NCBI RefSeq assembly: GCF_002233675.1
Contig: NZ_NMUQ01000001.1
Location: forward strand, 2,677,005-2,741,004
DNA length: 64,000 nucleotides
Reading direction: 5' to 3'
From: Paenibacillus herberti
Lineage (GTDB): Bacteria > Bacillota > Bacilli > Paenibacillales > Paenibacillaceae
Shown here: one piece after another, positions 17,504-24,841 of the stretch
Position numbering within the stretch: position 1 is the first letter of the stretch
How the letters are laid out: the number at the start of each line of letters is the position of its first letter
The notes under the pieces: model-generated
Seen by the model: only the letters and a program-made list of their open reading frames with translations
Told to the model about the DNA's origin: nothing
Databases searched by the model: none
Position numbers and translations under genes: made by a program

Positions 17504-17625
17504 TTAACGTTAAAAATTAAACGACGAGGCTTGGAGCCTAGGCTTTCCGTTAAAATCCCAATCAAAAAAGCCTCAATCCCTTTTATAGCAAGGGCTCGAG
17601 GCTTAACGTTATGCTTTTCGTTAAA
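17504..17625. repeat. CGTTAA box cluster upstream of small terminase
   Basis: CGTTAA occurs at 17508, 17548 and 17619, and CGTTAT at 17607; two sit in palindromes (TTAACGTTAA at 17504-17513, TTAACGTTA at 17603-17611). GAGGCTT followed shortly by GCTTT and CGTTAAA appears twice, an imperfect direct repeat of about 30 bases. The cluster surrounds a terminator. Candidate pac/cos or regulator binding region. Confidence 0.5.
17564..17604 (-). terminator. Intrinsic terminator of the TIR-like cargo gene
   Basis: Minus strand: outer stem GCCTC/GAGGC and inner stem CCCTT/AAGGG with a short loop, followed by TTTTTT. Ends transcription from the cargo block before the packaging genes. Confidence 0.8.
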
Positions 17626-17648
17626 TGGCGAGGTGTACGACTAAATAA

Positions 17649-18500
17649 TTACTCAATAATTTCAACGGTATCATTTATAAGTGCCTCTTTGTTTTTAATA
17701 ATCTTCGTTAGTAAACGATTCGTAGGCACTAATGAATTTTGTTCAACAATAACTAGTTCATTATCTCTCGTAAAGTGAACAATACAACCACCATTTTCAA
17801 GTATTTTCGTAATTTTCCCTAGCCCATGAATTTTATGAGATACGTTTTGTCCACGTATTAAATCAAAGTCTTTCACAATATAGTTATTATTGATCTGTTC
17901 TAACTTATTGACTTTTGTCGATATGTTATTTATTGCTTCAAGTATTACCAAGGTATCATGTGCTATTTCAGATACCTTTTCAGTCGCCGGTTTTATTCCC
18001 ACAAATTTCATTAGAGAATTCAGATCTCCGGAGTCCCGATTTTCATATGTGGCTTTTAATGATTTCTCGATTGCAGTTATGTCTCTTTCGACGGTATCGA
18101 TCCGTAAAGAGCTACTATATTCAACATCGCGTAAAACAGAAATATCAAATATACGTTGAGTTAGGTTATCTTTTATTAGGGTTACAGGCTTATCAAATGC
18201 CTGCCTTATTCCCAATTCGTATAGCACGTTTGGATTTCTACCACTTAAATCGCAAATAGCCATATCACAATCCAAAATTTGCTTTATTATATCAACAACA
18301 ATTACATTTGTTTGCAGTACATCATCTGCTCTAATTGCTTTAAATCCTGCTCTCTTACAAGCCTCTCTTATAATGTAATCATATACACGTTTAAAATGCC
18401 CTTGCTCATAACCATCGGCATCAGCAATTGGCATAATCACAAAGCAGGTTTTTAAAGATTGGACATTCTCTTCATCACTATCAGCTAATATATTTGTCAA
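17649..18500 (-). CDS. TIR/nucleoside deoxyribosyltransferase-like domain fused to a Tudor-like domain (phage cargo, possible defence protein)
   Basis: 283 residues, AT-rich compared with the packaging genes. Residues 17-112 have the pattern CFVIMPI, then F.RVYDYIIREACKRAGF.AIRADD, then ICDLSGRNPNVLYELGIRQAF. This belongs to the Rossmann-like TIR/NDT superfamily, with Glu95 in YELG at the usual catalytic position. Such domains in bacterial defence cleave NAD or bind nucleotide signals. A helical linker (170-205) leads to RGQNVSHKIHGLGKI...GGCIVHF (about 215-255), similar to the Tudor/SH3-like tail of PcrA/UvrD helicases. Own terminator; not structural. Role as anti-phage (superinfection) or anti-host factor is inference. 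Confidence 0.7.
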   Translation of the reverse strand: MTNILADSDEENVQSLKTCFVIMPIADADGYEQGHFKRVYDYIIREACKRAGFKAIRADDVLQTNVIVVDIIKQILDCDMAICDLSGRNPNVLYELGIRQAFDKPVTLIKDNLTQRIFDISVLRDVEYSSSLRIDTVERDITAIEKSLKATYENRDSGDLNSLMKFVGIKPATEKVSEIAHDTLVILEAINNISTKVNKLEQINNNYIVKDFDLIRGQNVSHKIHGLGKITKILENGGCIVHFTRDNELVIVEQNSLVPTNRLLTKIIKNKEALINDTVEIIE

Positions 18501-18536
18501 AAAGACTCCCCCTAAATCATATGGAAAATTAACAAT

Positions 18537-18568
18537 AAAAAAAGCTTATCCCAGAAGGAATAAGCTCG
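18537..18568 (-). terminator. Intrinsic terminator of the membrane-protein cargo gene
   Basis: Minus strand: stem AGCTTATTCC / GGGATAAGCT with a TTCT loop, followed by TTTTTTT. Nearly identical to the one at 20863-20897. Confidence 0.85.
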
Positions 18569-18571
18569 TCA
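18537..18571 (-). repeat. Copy 1 of a 35-bp duplicated terminator
   Basis: Matches 20863-20897 at 32 of 35 positions in the same orientation. The two copies bracket a 2.3-kb block with the membrane protein and Y-family polymerase genes. Confidence 0.85.
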
Positions 18572-18577
18572 ATAGTA

Positions 18578-19168
18578 CTAGTTTTTTTCATAAAACTGAT
18601 CTATCCGTGCTATTGAATCCTGTTCCTCTAGCTTCAGATCAACAATTAACTTCTTATATCCAAGTACTATTTCATCAACTATTAATTTTTCAGTTAATTG
18701 AATATGTTTTTTTACTGGCTCAACATCAACTCCAGCACTATTTCTTAAAATACATTCTCGTATATATATTAAAACCTCATATTCGCTCACTCTTTTTAAT
18801 AATAAATGAGAGGATAGCTCTTTATTTTCTTTTACAATATTAATTATATCAGTACGATCTATAAACAACGGTTCATCTTTAGCTCTTGTAAAAATATGAT
18901 ACAAAGTAAATCCCATAACACTTGGGGCTCTATTAACTAAATCAAATATAGGGAATGAATTGCGAGTGAATTCCTTAGGCAAATATCCTCTCACTAATTC
19001 TTGTTTAACTAAGTGAGAATATAACGGTGCATAGACTCTCTCTAATTTCTTTAAATTTAAATCCCTGTTCTTTTCAAATTGATATTTTTTCATGTTAGAT
19101 AAGCCTGACAAAAAAGTCCCAGCAACACCGATAAGCGTAATGATGCTAATAAAATCAGTGAGTTTCAC
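18578..19168 (-). CDS. Single-pass membrane protein (phage cargo)
   Basis: 196 residues with an N-terminal membrane helix (FISIITLIGVAGTFLSGL, about 5-23) and then a soluble, charged helical part. The segment LNLKKLERVYAPLYSHL resembles the juxtamembrane region of many small uncharacterised defence-island membrane proteins, but no family can be named. AT-rich like its neighbours. It lies between two copies of a terminator repeat with the polymerase gene, away from structural modules, so it is a moron-type gene; superinfection exclusion is a guess. Confidence 0.65.
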   Translation of the reverse strand: MKLTDFISIITLIGVAGTFLSGLSNMKKYQFEKNRDLNLKKLERVYAPLYSHLVKQELVRGYLPKEFTRNSFPIFDLVNRAPSVMGFTLYHIFTRAKDEPLFIDRTDIINIVKENKELSSHLLLKRVSEYEVLIYIRECILRNSAGVDVEPVKKHIQLTEKLIVDEIVLGYKKLIVDLKLEEQDSIARIDQFYEKN

Positions 19169-19235
19169 CTCTCTCTGACTCCCTTCAACAATTAAAAAGC
19201 TAAATTTCCAAGAAGAAACAAATTAAGCTTCTTGA

Positions 19236-20798
19236 TTAGAACTTTTCCGTATAGTGCTTTATCTGTTCTTTAATTTTAGAATGCATAACCTCCTGCTTCA
19301 TGACAAAGTGCTCTTCATATCCGCGACAAGAGTACCGGAGGTATATATCGGCACTTGAGTGATTTTCCGAAAGCATTCGAATATTACGGCTGCGAAGTTC
19401 ACGCCGAAGGAAGTAGATTTCGTTAATAAATTGATTCAAAACGTTGTAAATAGTCATCTTATAGACACGCAGGAGTGGGTATGATGAGTTTTCAAGCTCT
19501 AGAAGTTCCTTATGAGCCATCTTCTCCAGGTAAAGCAGGAAGATGTATTTACTAATCATCAAGCGCTCCTCCGCAGTGGAGACCTTTACCGCTTTAGCAA
19601 CTTGCGCTCCATGTCTACCTACATAATAGGCACCTCTCTTATGATGGAGGCGGGAACAAATGGTTTTTTGATGCCCTCTCTCGTCCATTCCTTTATTTTG
19701 TGTTCCTAGAACGATACTTTCATCCGTCAGTTCTGAAAGGGTTACGCTCAAGCGACTCACCGGCATACCATTCCAAAGTTCGCGCAGGACCTTTACCGCT
19801 ATTTCAGCTATCTCGTGAATCAGAAAGGTCGGCTGAGATAGCTTAATCTGCCGACTAAAACCACCAGTTTGATCCCCTTCTGTCTCAATAGCAGATATGG
19901 AGACAACCGCAGTCCTATAATTATGCCGCCTCATTTGTTGAGAGACTTCTATTATTAATTCTAGTAAAACAGCCTCGATATCTGCCAAGCTGCGGAATAT
20001 CTGCAACTGGAGTGCTCTACTTTGACTAAAAGATTCCTGTATGTCTGTTTTAACGAGGCTTGGATCGAGTCCCCTGGCCATTTGCCAGTAATAGACCGCC
20101 AGATTATCACTCTGTTTACCCATCTCAATTGACAAACGACTTTTAAACTCCTGGAGCTCTAAACGGGCAATGTTACCTATTGTGAGAAGCACCATTTGTG
20201 TAAAATGGCGTGTCATCCTTGCCCCCACCATGAATAACTGTTTCACCGGCAGCGTCCAAAAAGTCGACTCCAGCATCTCGCGCCATAGCGTAAACACGCC
20301 TTCCGGCCCTTCTTTTGTACAATTATCAATGGCCATCTTGGCCATAATTTTGGTTGGCCCGATCCCTATTCGGGCCCAAACGCCAGTGGACAAGAAGATA
20401 TGATTTTGAATAATATGAGCCAATTCTTCTGGAGTATCGTATAAATTGGCAGAAATCGTGATGTCTATGAACTGCTCATCAATACTAAATGGTTGAAACT
20501 GGTCTGAATAAGATTTAAGAATGTTGCTAATAAGATGAGAAATTTCAATGTAGGCTTTGATTCGAGGCCGGATAACTACGAGCTCGGGGCATTTAGCCAG
20601 CGCCTCTCTAATAAGCCAACCAGTCAATACACCTCTCTCCTTAGCCATCGGGCAGACCGCCAGCACCATGCCGTCCATGCTCGCTGGATCCCCTACGACG
20701 ACAGGGCGATTTTTGTATTGTGGATGTGCCGCTTTTTCCATAGACGCATAAAGCGATTGGAAATCAATAAACAAAATTACTCTCCCCTGTTGATTCAC
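19236..20798 (-). CDS. Y-family (UmuC/UvrX-like) DNA polymerase with C-terminal extension
   Basis: About 520 residues from GTG 20798, which has GAGGTGATT just upstream; an in-frame ATG at 20846 lacks a good site. Palm motifs FIDFQSLYASMEKA (about 8-21) and SIDEQFIDI (about 100) supply the metal-binding acidic residues of lesion-bypass polymerases; GIGPTKIMAKMA is the DNA-binding helix. UvrX-like proteins are near 415 residues. Here about 110 more follow, ending YLRYSCRGYEEHFVMKQEV and KEQIKHYTEKF, which resembles a small protein often encoded separately beside uvrX/yolD genes in Bacillus-type phages. SOS translesion role expected. Confidence 0.85.
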   Translation of the reverse strand: MNQQGRVILFIDFQSLYASMEKAAHPQYKNRPVVVGDPASMDGMVLAVCPMAKERGVLTGWLIREALAKCPELVVIRPRIKAYIEISHLISNILKSYSDQFQPFSIDEQFIDITISANLYDTPEELAHIIQNHIFLSTGVWARIGIGPTKIMAKMAIDNCTKEGPEGVFTLWREMLESTFWTLPVKQLFMVGARMTRHFTQMVLLTIGNIARLELQEFKSRLSIEMGKQSDNLAVYYWQMARGLDPSLVKTDIQESFSQSRALQLQIFRSLADIEAVLLELIIEVSQQMRRHNYRTAVVSISAIETEGDQTGGFSRQIKLSQPTFLIHEIAEIAVKVLRELWNGMPVSRLSVTLSELTDESIVLGTQNKGMDERGHQKTICSRLHHKRGAYYVGRHGAQVAKAVKVSTAEERLMISKYIFLLYLEKMAHKELLELENSSYPLLRVYKMTIYNVLNQFINEIYFLRRELRSRNIRMLSENHSSADIYLRYSCRGYEEHFVMKQEVMHSKIKEQIKHYTEKF

Positions 20799-20862
20799 TA
20801 GAATCACCTCAGAGGATAGTATATTGGTATCCCATGTTCTTTCCAATAGAATCTATTAACTC

Positions 20863-20897
20863 AAAAAAAGCTTATTCCAAAAGGAACAAGCTCGTCA
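20863..20897 (-). repeat. Copy 2 of the duplicated terminator, overlapping the sigma-like gene end
   Basis: Minus strand stem AGCTTGTTCC / GGAATAAGCT with TTTTTTT. It includes the last codons (TSLFLLE and stop) of the sigma-like gene, so this is probably the ancestral copy. Confidence 0.8.
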
Positions 20898-21414
20898 TCT
20901 TTGTATTTTCGATTTTCTCACGTGCCCGCTCAATATACTTCTGAACACTGCTCCGCCCAACATGAAGCTCCCTGCTAATCTCCTCGAACGTCATACCGTC
21001 GACCACATTCAGCATGTAACATTGCCGCTCCCTTTGAGAGAGGTCCCGCATAGCCTCCTCAATGCGGAAGCGCTCGTCATCTGTCAGGTCGCGAGAGCTT
21101 TTGTCCCTCTCAATCACCCAGCGACTGTTCGGGCTGCTATAGCTGTCTAGAATCGACGGATCCCAAGTCTGAACGCGCACCGCACGCTCCGCACCAGTGA
21201 AGCTTCCTGGCCGTCGGCCAGTCTCCAGCCAGTCGATGACGTAATCGCACTCCGCCACCATTTCAGCAAGGACTCGCCGCTCTGCCTTATCGGTTGCCCT
21301 TGAATGCACGGCACGTGTCATCTTCCGGGAGCGCCGGTAGTTGTCAGCTGTCGCCGGCCCCATGTTCATGATTGTAAAGGCTTCATACTTCGTATACAGC
21401 GGTCCGATTGCCAT
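20872..21414 (-). CDS. Sigma-70 region 4-like late transcription regulator
   Basis: 180 residues. The C-terminal part (about 118-175) reads LSQRERQCYMLNVVDGMTFEEIS followed by LHVGRSSVQKYIERAREKI, a sigma region 4/LuxR-like helix-turn-helix. Phage proteins of this size and place drive late gene transcription (ArpU-like group). It precedes the cargo and structural genes and follows the early genes. GGAGG upstream of ATG. Its stop lies inside a terminator stem. Confidence 0.8.
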   Translation of the reverse strand: MAIGPLYTKYEAFTIMNMGPATADNYRRSRKMTRAVHSRATDKAERRVLAEMVAECDYVIDWLETGRRPGSFTGAERAVRVQTWDPSILDSYSSPNSRWVIERDKSSRDLTDDERFRIEEAMRDLSQRERQCYMLNVVDGMTFEEISRELHVGRSSVQKYIERAREKIENTKMTSLFLLE

Positions 21415-21443
21415 TCTCTGTTCATCCTCCTTCTAAATGAGCC

Positions 21444-21466
21444 AAAGAGCGCCGCTATGGGCGCTC
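21444..21466 (-). terminator. Weak hairpin terminator after the coiled-coil gene
   Basis: Minus strand: GAGCGCC / GGCGCTC, loop CATAGC, followed by only TTT. Possible attenuator before the sigma-like gene. Confidence 0.5.
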
Positions 21467-21484
21467 CTGGCGATTGTTTATGAA

Positions 21485-22492
21485 TTAGGCCGACTGTGTT
21501 CCGTGCATTACGGGAATCCGTTGCGCTTCGAGGCGTTCAATTCTTCCTTCCAGTGCTGTGAATCTTGCAATAACTTCTTCTGGCGAGAGCGCCACCGCTC
21601 CATCAGCGGGCTGTCCGTCCAAGGAGTCGTGTGGAACCGCATCCGTAGAAAATCGCTCGTCTGCCGGTTTCACCTCTTCCGCCGGTACACTCGCTGGTGC
21701 ATCATCAGCCGCAGAGGGAAAGATGACGGATCCGGACAAGGGAGGTACTGGAAGCGGATCAATACCGCGGGCTTGGAGTTGACGGTTGAGTTGCTCCAGC
21801 TTCTCGCGTTTCAGTCGCTCTTCCCGATCCTCATCGCTCTCTTTTGGAAGCGTGGATGTCAGGATCATGCCACCCTTGTTGCCGGAGCTTTGACGGCTAC
21901 GGTATGTCCGCATCATGCCTTCCAACTCGTCAATCTGGCGTTTGTAGCTATCATTCTGGACTTTCAACCGTTGAGCTTCCGCCTGTGACTCTTCAAGCAT
22001 CGCCACAGCGTTGTCGCGCTTCTGCTCGGCGTCCTGCATCCCTTCAACGGCAGCATGTTTAGCTGAGCGCTCCCTTCGCATTTCTTCTGCCGTATCATCC
22101 ACTAGGCGCTTTGTCTCAGTAGCTTGCTCTGATAGTGCCTGGAGCTGTTCCTGTAATTCCCGCTCACGCACCACATATTCATCAATCAACGTAGCGAGCT
22201 CATCGTTGTGCTGTGCGAACGCGTACTCTTTGACCTGGCTAATTAAGTTCCGGATCTCGCCGTTAGCACCTGTGACTCCCCAACGAGCATCATAATCCTC
22301 TGGCAGCTGCACATCCGCAACCTCTTCAGCCTGACGCTGGAGGCGCCCGGCCTCTTTAATCTGAGTCAGGATCCCAGCTTGCTCATTTTCCAGCACAGTC
22401 CGGCGGAAGCGATCATCCGGGTTGTCAGGGTTCAAAGCGCTCCTCTCTTCCTCAAGGGCATCGTACTTGGCTTGCATCTCTTCTTGTGGCAT
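21485..22492 (-). CDS. Long coiled-coil phage protein
   Basis: About 335 residues from ATG 22492 (GGAG ten bases upstream); an upstream in-frame ATG would add 71 residues of a different composition that overlaps another gene. Residues about 5-215 are nearly continuous heptad coiled coil rich in Glu/Gln/Arg. Then comes a Pro/Ala/Asp-rich linker and a short final coil (FTALEGRIERLEAQR). No enzyme motif. Role unknown; perhaps a nucleoid, membrane or filament-organising early protein. Confidence 0.7.
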   Translation of the reverse strand: MPQEEMQAKYDALEEERSALNPDNPDDRFRRTVLENEQAGILTQIKEAGRLQRQAEEVADVQLPEDYDARWGVTGANGEIRNLISQVKEYAFAQHNDELATLIDEYVVRERELQEQLQALSEQATETKRLVDDTAEEMRRERSAKHAAVEGMQDAEQKRDNAVAMLEESQAEAQRLKVQNDSYKRQIDELEGMMRTYRSRQSSGNKGGMILTSTLPKESDEDREERLKREKLEQLNRQLQARGIDPLPVPPLSGSVIFPSAADDAPASVPAEEVKPADERFSTDAVPHDSLDGQPADGAVALSPEEVIARFTALEGRIERLEAQRIPVMHGTQSA

Positions 22493-22620
22493 TTCTTCAT
22501 GTCTCCTCTCAGAATCTCCTGTGATTGAGGTTCGAACATCTTGAGGAGACCAACCTCCCGGCCCGTCGAGTCCTTCAGAATCGCGTAGCCCCCATGAATC
22601 TCCCATCGGCCCTTTACCAT
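22432..22620 (-). CDS. Small hypothetical early protein
   Basis: 62 residues: WEIHGGYAILKDSTGREVGLLK looks like a compact beta fold; the C-terminus is basic (KKCHKKRCK). ATG 22620 has AGGAG six bases upstream, a strong site. Its end overlaps the coiled-coil gene start by about 60 bases in another frame. Confidence 0.6.
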   Translation of the reverse strand: MVKGRWEIHGGYAILKDSTGREVGLLKMFEPQSQEILRGDMKKCHKKRCKPSTMPLRKRGAL

Positions 22621-22658
22621 CGCCCTCTCCTGCCTTATGATTGAGTTGTGAGTGTTCT

Positions 22659-22681
22659 GGCCGCCTTGTGCGGCCTTTTTT
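22659..22681 (+). terminator. Plus-strand terminator facing against the early operon
   Basis: Plus strand GGCCGC CTTGT GCGGCC followed by TTTTTT. The T run is only on the plus side, opposite to neighbouring lytic genes, and it precedes a plus-strand gene. Confidence 0.65.
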
Positions 22682-22773
22682 ATTTATCCAGCTGAGGAAG
22701 CGCATTGTTCCCTCCTTGGTAATGGGAGTCGCGAAGCCATCCGATAACTAGTTTTAAAAGGGGTGTAATCAAT

Positions 22774-23058
22774 ATGAAACTAGTTATTAAATGGATTAAG
22801 GTTGTGTACGCTCTTACAATTATTTTAGTAATTTTGTTTTTGGGGTTCTTTCTCATTGGCGGCATAGCTAGTAAAACTCTTATTAAAGACACCGTTTTTG
22901 TAAACTCAATGGCGTTATTTCTAGGAGCCCTTTCTCTCCCGGGAATAACCGCTCAACTTTTTGATTTAGTACATCAAGAAAAGAAAAAATTTATGGCTAC
23001 TACTTGCTGCCCAAACTGCAAACACCAAGTGGAATTACGAATTTCTGAAGAATCCTAA
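22774..23058 (+). CDS. Two-helix membrane protein with zinc-ribbon tail, opposite strand
   Basis: 94 residues on the plus strand, alone among minus-strand genes. Two hydrophobic segments (ALTIILVILFLGFFLIGGIA, about 13-32, and FVNSMALFLGALSLPGI, about 42-58) and a C-terminal CCPNCKHQVELRI that could bind zinc with partner cysteines. GGGG lies ten bases before ATG. The isolated orientation suggests expression in the lysogen (moron). Ends overlap the small minus gene by 4 bases. Function unknown. Confidence 0.6.
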   Translation: MKLVIKWIKVVYALTIILVILFLGFFLIGGIASKTLIKDTVFVNSMALFLGALSLPGITAQLFDLVHQEKKKFMATTCCPNCKHQVELRISEES

Positions 23059-23210
23059 TCCAGGCAAAAGAATCCTTTCCCAATTCGCTCAATGTCCGCC
23101 TCAGTTGCCGGCGAGACAATGAACGCTCTGCCTCCGATAATCAGGACTTCTTCCTGCCCTTCTTCGAGCTTCAGCAGCTCGGCTTCATACGGAAATTTTC
23201 TATCGCACAT
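23055..23210 (-). CDS. Small hypothetical early protein
   Basis: 51 residues, MCDRKFPYEAELLKLEEG then VLIIGGRAFIVSPATEADI. GGAGG is five bases before ATG 23210, a strong site. Too short for many gene callers but well formed. Overlaps the 3' end of the opposing plus-strand gene. Confidence 0.7.
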   Translation of the reverse strand: MCDRKFPYEAELLKLEEGQEEVLIIGGRAFIVSPATEADIERIGKGFFCLD

Positions 23211-23234
23211 GCTATCCTCCAAGGGAAACGGGGC

Positions 23235-23891
23235 TTAGGCAGCCCCGTTGTCTTCTCTCTGCTCGTGAATCATGCGCTTGACGCGTTTCTTGTATGCGGT
23301 GAAACTCACCTGAAGCTTGGAGCTGCTAGTGTTGAGCCACCTCGCTATCTTGACCCACGACTCTCCGCTATCGCGCTTTCTGGAAAGGATGCCGGGGAAG
23401 TCGAACGGAATGTCTTGGAAGGTTGGTTTAACAGAGAGAATGAAGTCTTCAAGCTCTTCCTTGCTCACGTCTTCCTCTTCCTCACTGTCGTTTTTTGACT
23501 CACCTTCTTCGGCGCTGTCTCCTGGCTCTGAATCGCCCGGTTCTTCTGACTGCTCTTGCTCTCCTTCGCCCGTCTCTTCACTGCTAGCACCCGGATCGTC
23601 GGAGCCAAAGTCTAGCTCCATTTCCGGATCGCCCTCGCCATCTTCTGACCGCCCAGCAGATTGAACAACGCCTTGGCCGTCAACCCTAGCGATTAAGCCA
23701 CCACCCGCCGTTGAATGGAAAAGCATCTCCACCTGCGGATTCCCGAACTGGACGACGATCTCGTGCCCTTTGAAACTCGCAATCTCCGCGATCTTCGCAA
23801 AGGCTATACTCTCCGGCAACTCAAGCTCGATTTTGTTTTTTCCTGCCAGTGTGATTTTCCCGAACTTCGCTTGAAATTGAACGTTTGCCAT
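23235..23891 (-). CDS. Hypothetical protein with acidic linker and HTH-like end
   Basis: 218 residues. N-terminal 70 residues are beta-rich; 80-145 are Glu/Asp/Ser/Gly-rich linker; the C-terminus (SWVKIARWLNTSSSKLQVSFTAYKKRVKRMI) looks like a helix-turn-helix with a basic recognition helix. Its start lies inside the RuvC-like gene's end (71-base overlap). Possibly a DNA-binding early regulator; no family recognised. Confidence 0.7.
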   Translation of the reverse strand: MANVQFQAKFGKITLAGKNKIELELPESIAFAKIAEIASFKGHEIVVQFGNPQVEMLFHSTAGGGLIARVDGQGVVQSAGRSEDGEGDPEMELDFGSDDPGASSEETGEGEQEQSEEPGDSEPGDSAEEGESKNDSEEEEDVSKEELEDFILSVKPTFQDIPFDFPGILSRKRDSGESWVKIARWLNTSSSKLQVSFTAYKKRVKRMIHEQREDNGAA

Positions 23892-24402
23892 GATTATCAG
23901 ATCCTCTCAGGTTTGAAATGACTTCCTCTTGCTTTTTAATAAGCCGGATTGGCTCGTGCATGGCGCGCGCGATCTGCGCCAGTACATAGGCATCCGTGAT
24001 GTTGTTGCTCTTGCTCCGAAAGCCCCAGCGAGCGTAGACCTCAACGGCCAGCTCTTCCTTGGCGCAGTTGCCGCTGGCGCCACTGAACTTTTTTAGCGCG
24101 GACGGTGCGACTTCGATGAACGGTATTCCCCGGATGTGCAACTGCAAGCGGATTGCCCAGCCGATGCCGCCGAGCAGGAACCCGCTCTGGCTCGCAAAAC
24201 CGAAACCCTCGATGGCCACCTGATCATCGGGCTCAACGAGGGCCATCACCTTCCGCAACAGTCGGAGCATCGCTTCTGGCGTCGGCGAGCGGCCGTTCAG
24301 GCTGTCTTCCGAAATCTCCCGCTCCTCCCAAACCTCGCCATCCTCATCCAGAATGACAATCCCGGTCTTCGTGCTCGGATCCATCCCGACATACCTAGGC
24401 AT
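23821..24402 (-). CDS. RuvC-like Holliday junction resolvase
   Basis: 193 residues, RNase H fold. MDPSTKTGIVILD supplies Asp8, VAIEGFGFASQSG Glu65, and KSNNITDAYVLAQIA Asp137, the acidic set of RuvC-family nucleases. It should resolve branched replication/recombination intermediates ahead of packaging. Located next to replication genes; overlaps the preceding and following genes. Confidence 0.85.
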   Translation of the reverse strand: MPRYVGMDPSTKTGIVILDEDGEVWEEREISEDSLNGRSPTPEAMLRLLRKVMALVEPDDQVAIEGFGFASQSGFLLGGIGWAIRLQLHIRGIPFIEVAPSALKKFSGASGNCAKEELAVEVYARWGFRSKSNNITDAYVLAQIARAMHEPIRLIKKQEEVISNLRGSDNHGKRSISSEVRENHTGRKKQNRA

Positions 24403-24841
24403 CCGCTAACGCCGTCCGTAGTTGCCCCGCCGCATACTCATAGCAAAGGGCTGCTGTCGAAGCGCCAAGCTCGCGCATAAGCTCCGCCTTTGTCTCCAGG
24501 TCATCCAGCACTCGAAGGAAGCTTTGCCCAGCCCGCTGCTGGCGATCTAAGCTACGCGCTTCCAGGTCAGTCCGTGGAAGCAGGCCCAATTCCTCACCAG
24601 TGCCGCGGCTGCCTCGCTCTCCGACTTGTACTCCGGCCCGATTTTCCGCCCCTTGTAAAACAACTGGTACACGCCATCCACTCCCCTGCGATTTATAAAA
24701 CTCGATCATCCCGTCTACCAGCGCCTCAGTCTCGATTCCGAGCAGTTGCTGGTTTACCTGCTGCAGTGTTGGCTCCATGCCAGTTGCCATATATAGCTGC
24801 TTGGCAGCCTCATACGAGTGCCATTTGTTCAGCACGTGCAT
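24395..24841 (-). CDS. Hypothetical protein between DnaB and RuvC genes
   Basis: 148 residues. The first 55 residues (MHVLNKWHSYEAAKQLYMATG...) and last 50 (FLRVLDDLETKAELMRELGASTAALCYEY) look like real helical protein. The middle third is Gly/Arg-rich with weak protein character, and there a different frame codes for something more protein-like (next entry). The start overlaps the end of dnaB by 32 bases. Could be one protein or two genes sharing a frame. Confidence 0.55.
   Translation of the reverse strand: MHVLNKWHSYEAAKQLYMATGMEPTLQQVNQQLLGIETEALVDGMIEFYKSQGSGWRVPVVLQGAENRAGVQVGERGSRGTGEELGLLPRTDLEARSLDRQQRAGQSFLRVLDDLETKAELMRELGASTAALCYEYAAGQLRTALADA
24547..24681 (-). CDS. Small ORF nested in an alternative frame
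   Basis: Up to 44 residues from GTG 24681 (or GTG 24672 with AGGGG ten bases upstream): YQLFYKGRKIGPEY, EAAAALVRNWACFHGLTWKRV. The amino-acid pattern is more typical of a folded small protein than the Gly/Arg-rich overlapping frame. Moderate support only. Confidence 0.45.
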   Translation of the reverse strand: MDGVYQLFYKGRKIGPEYKSESEAAAALVRNWACFHGLTWKRVA

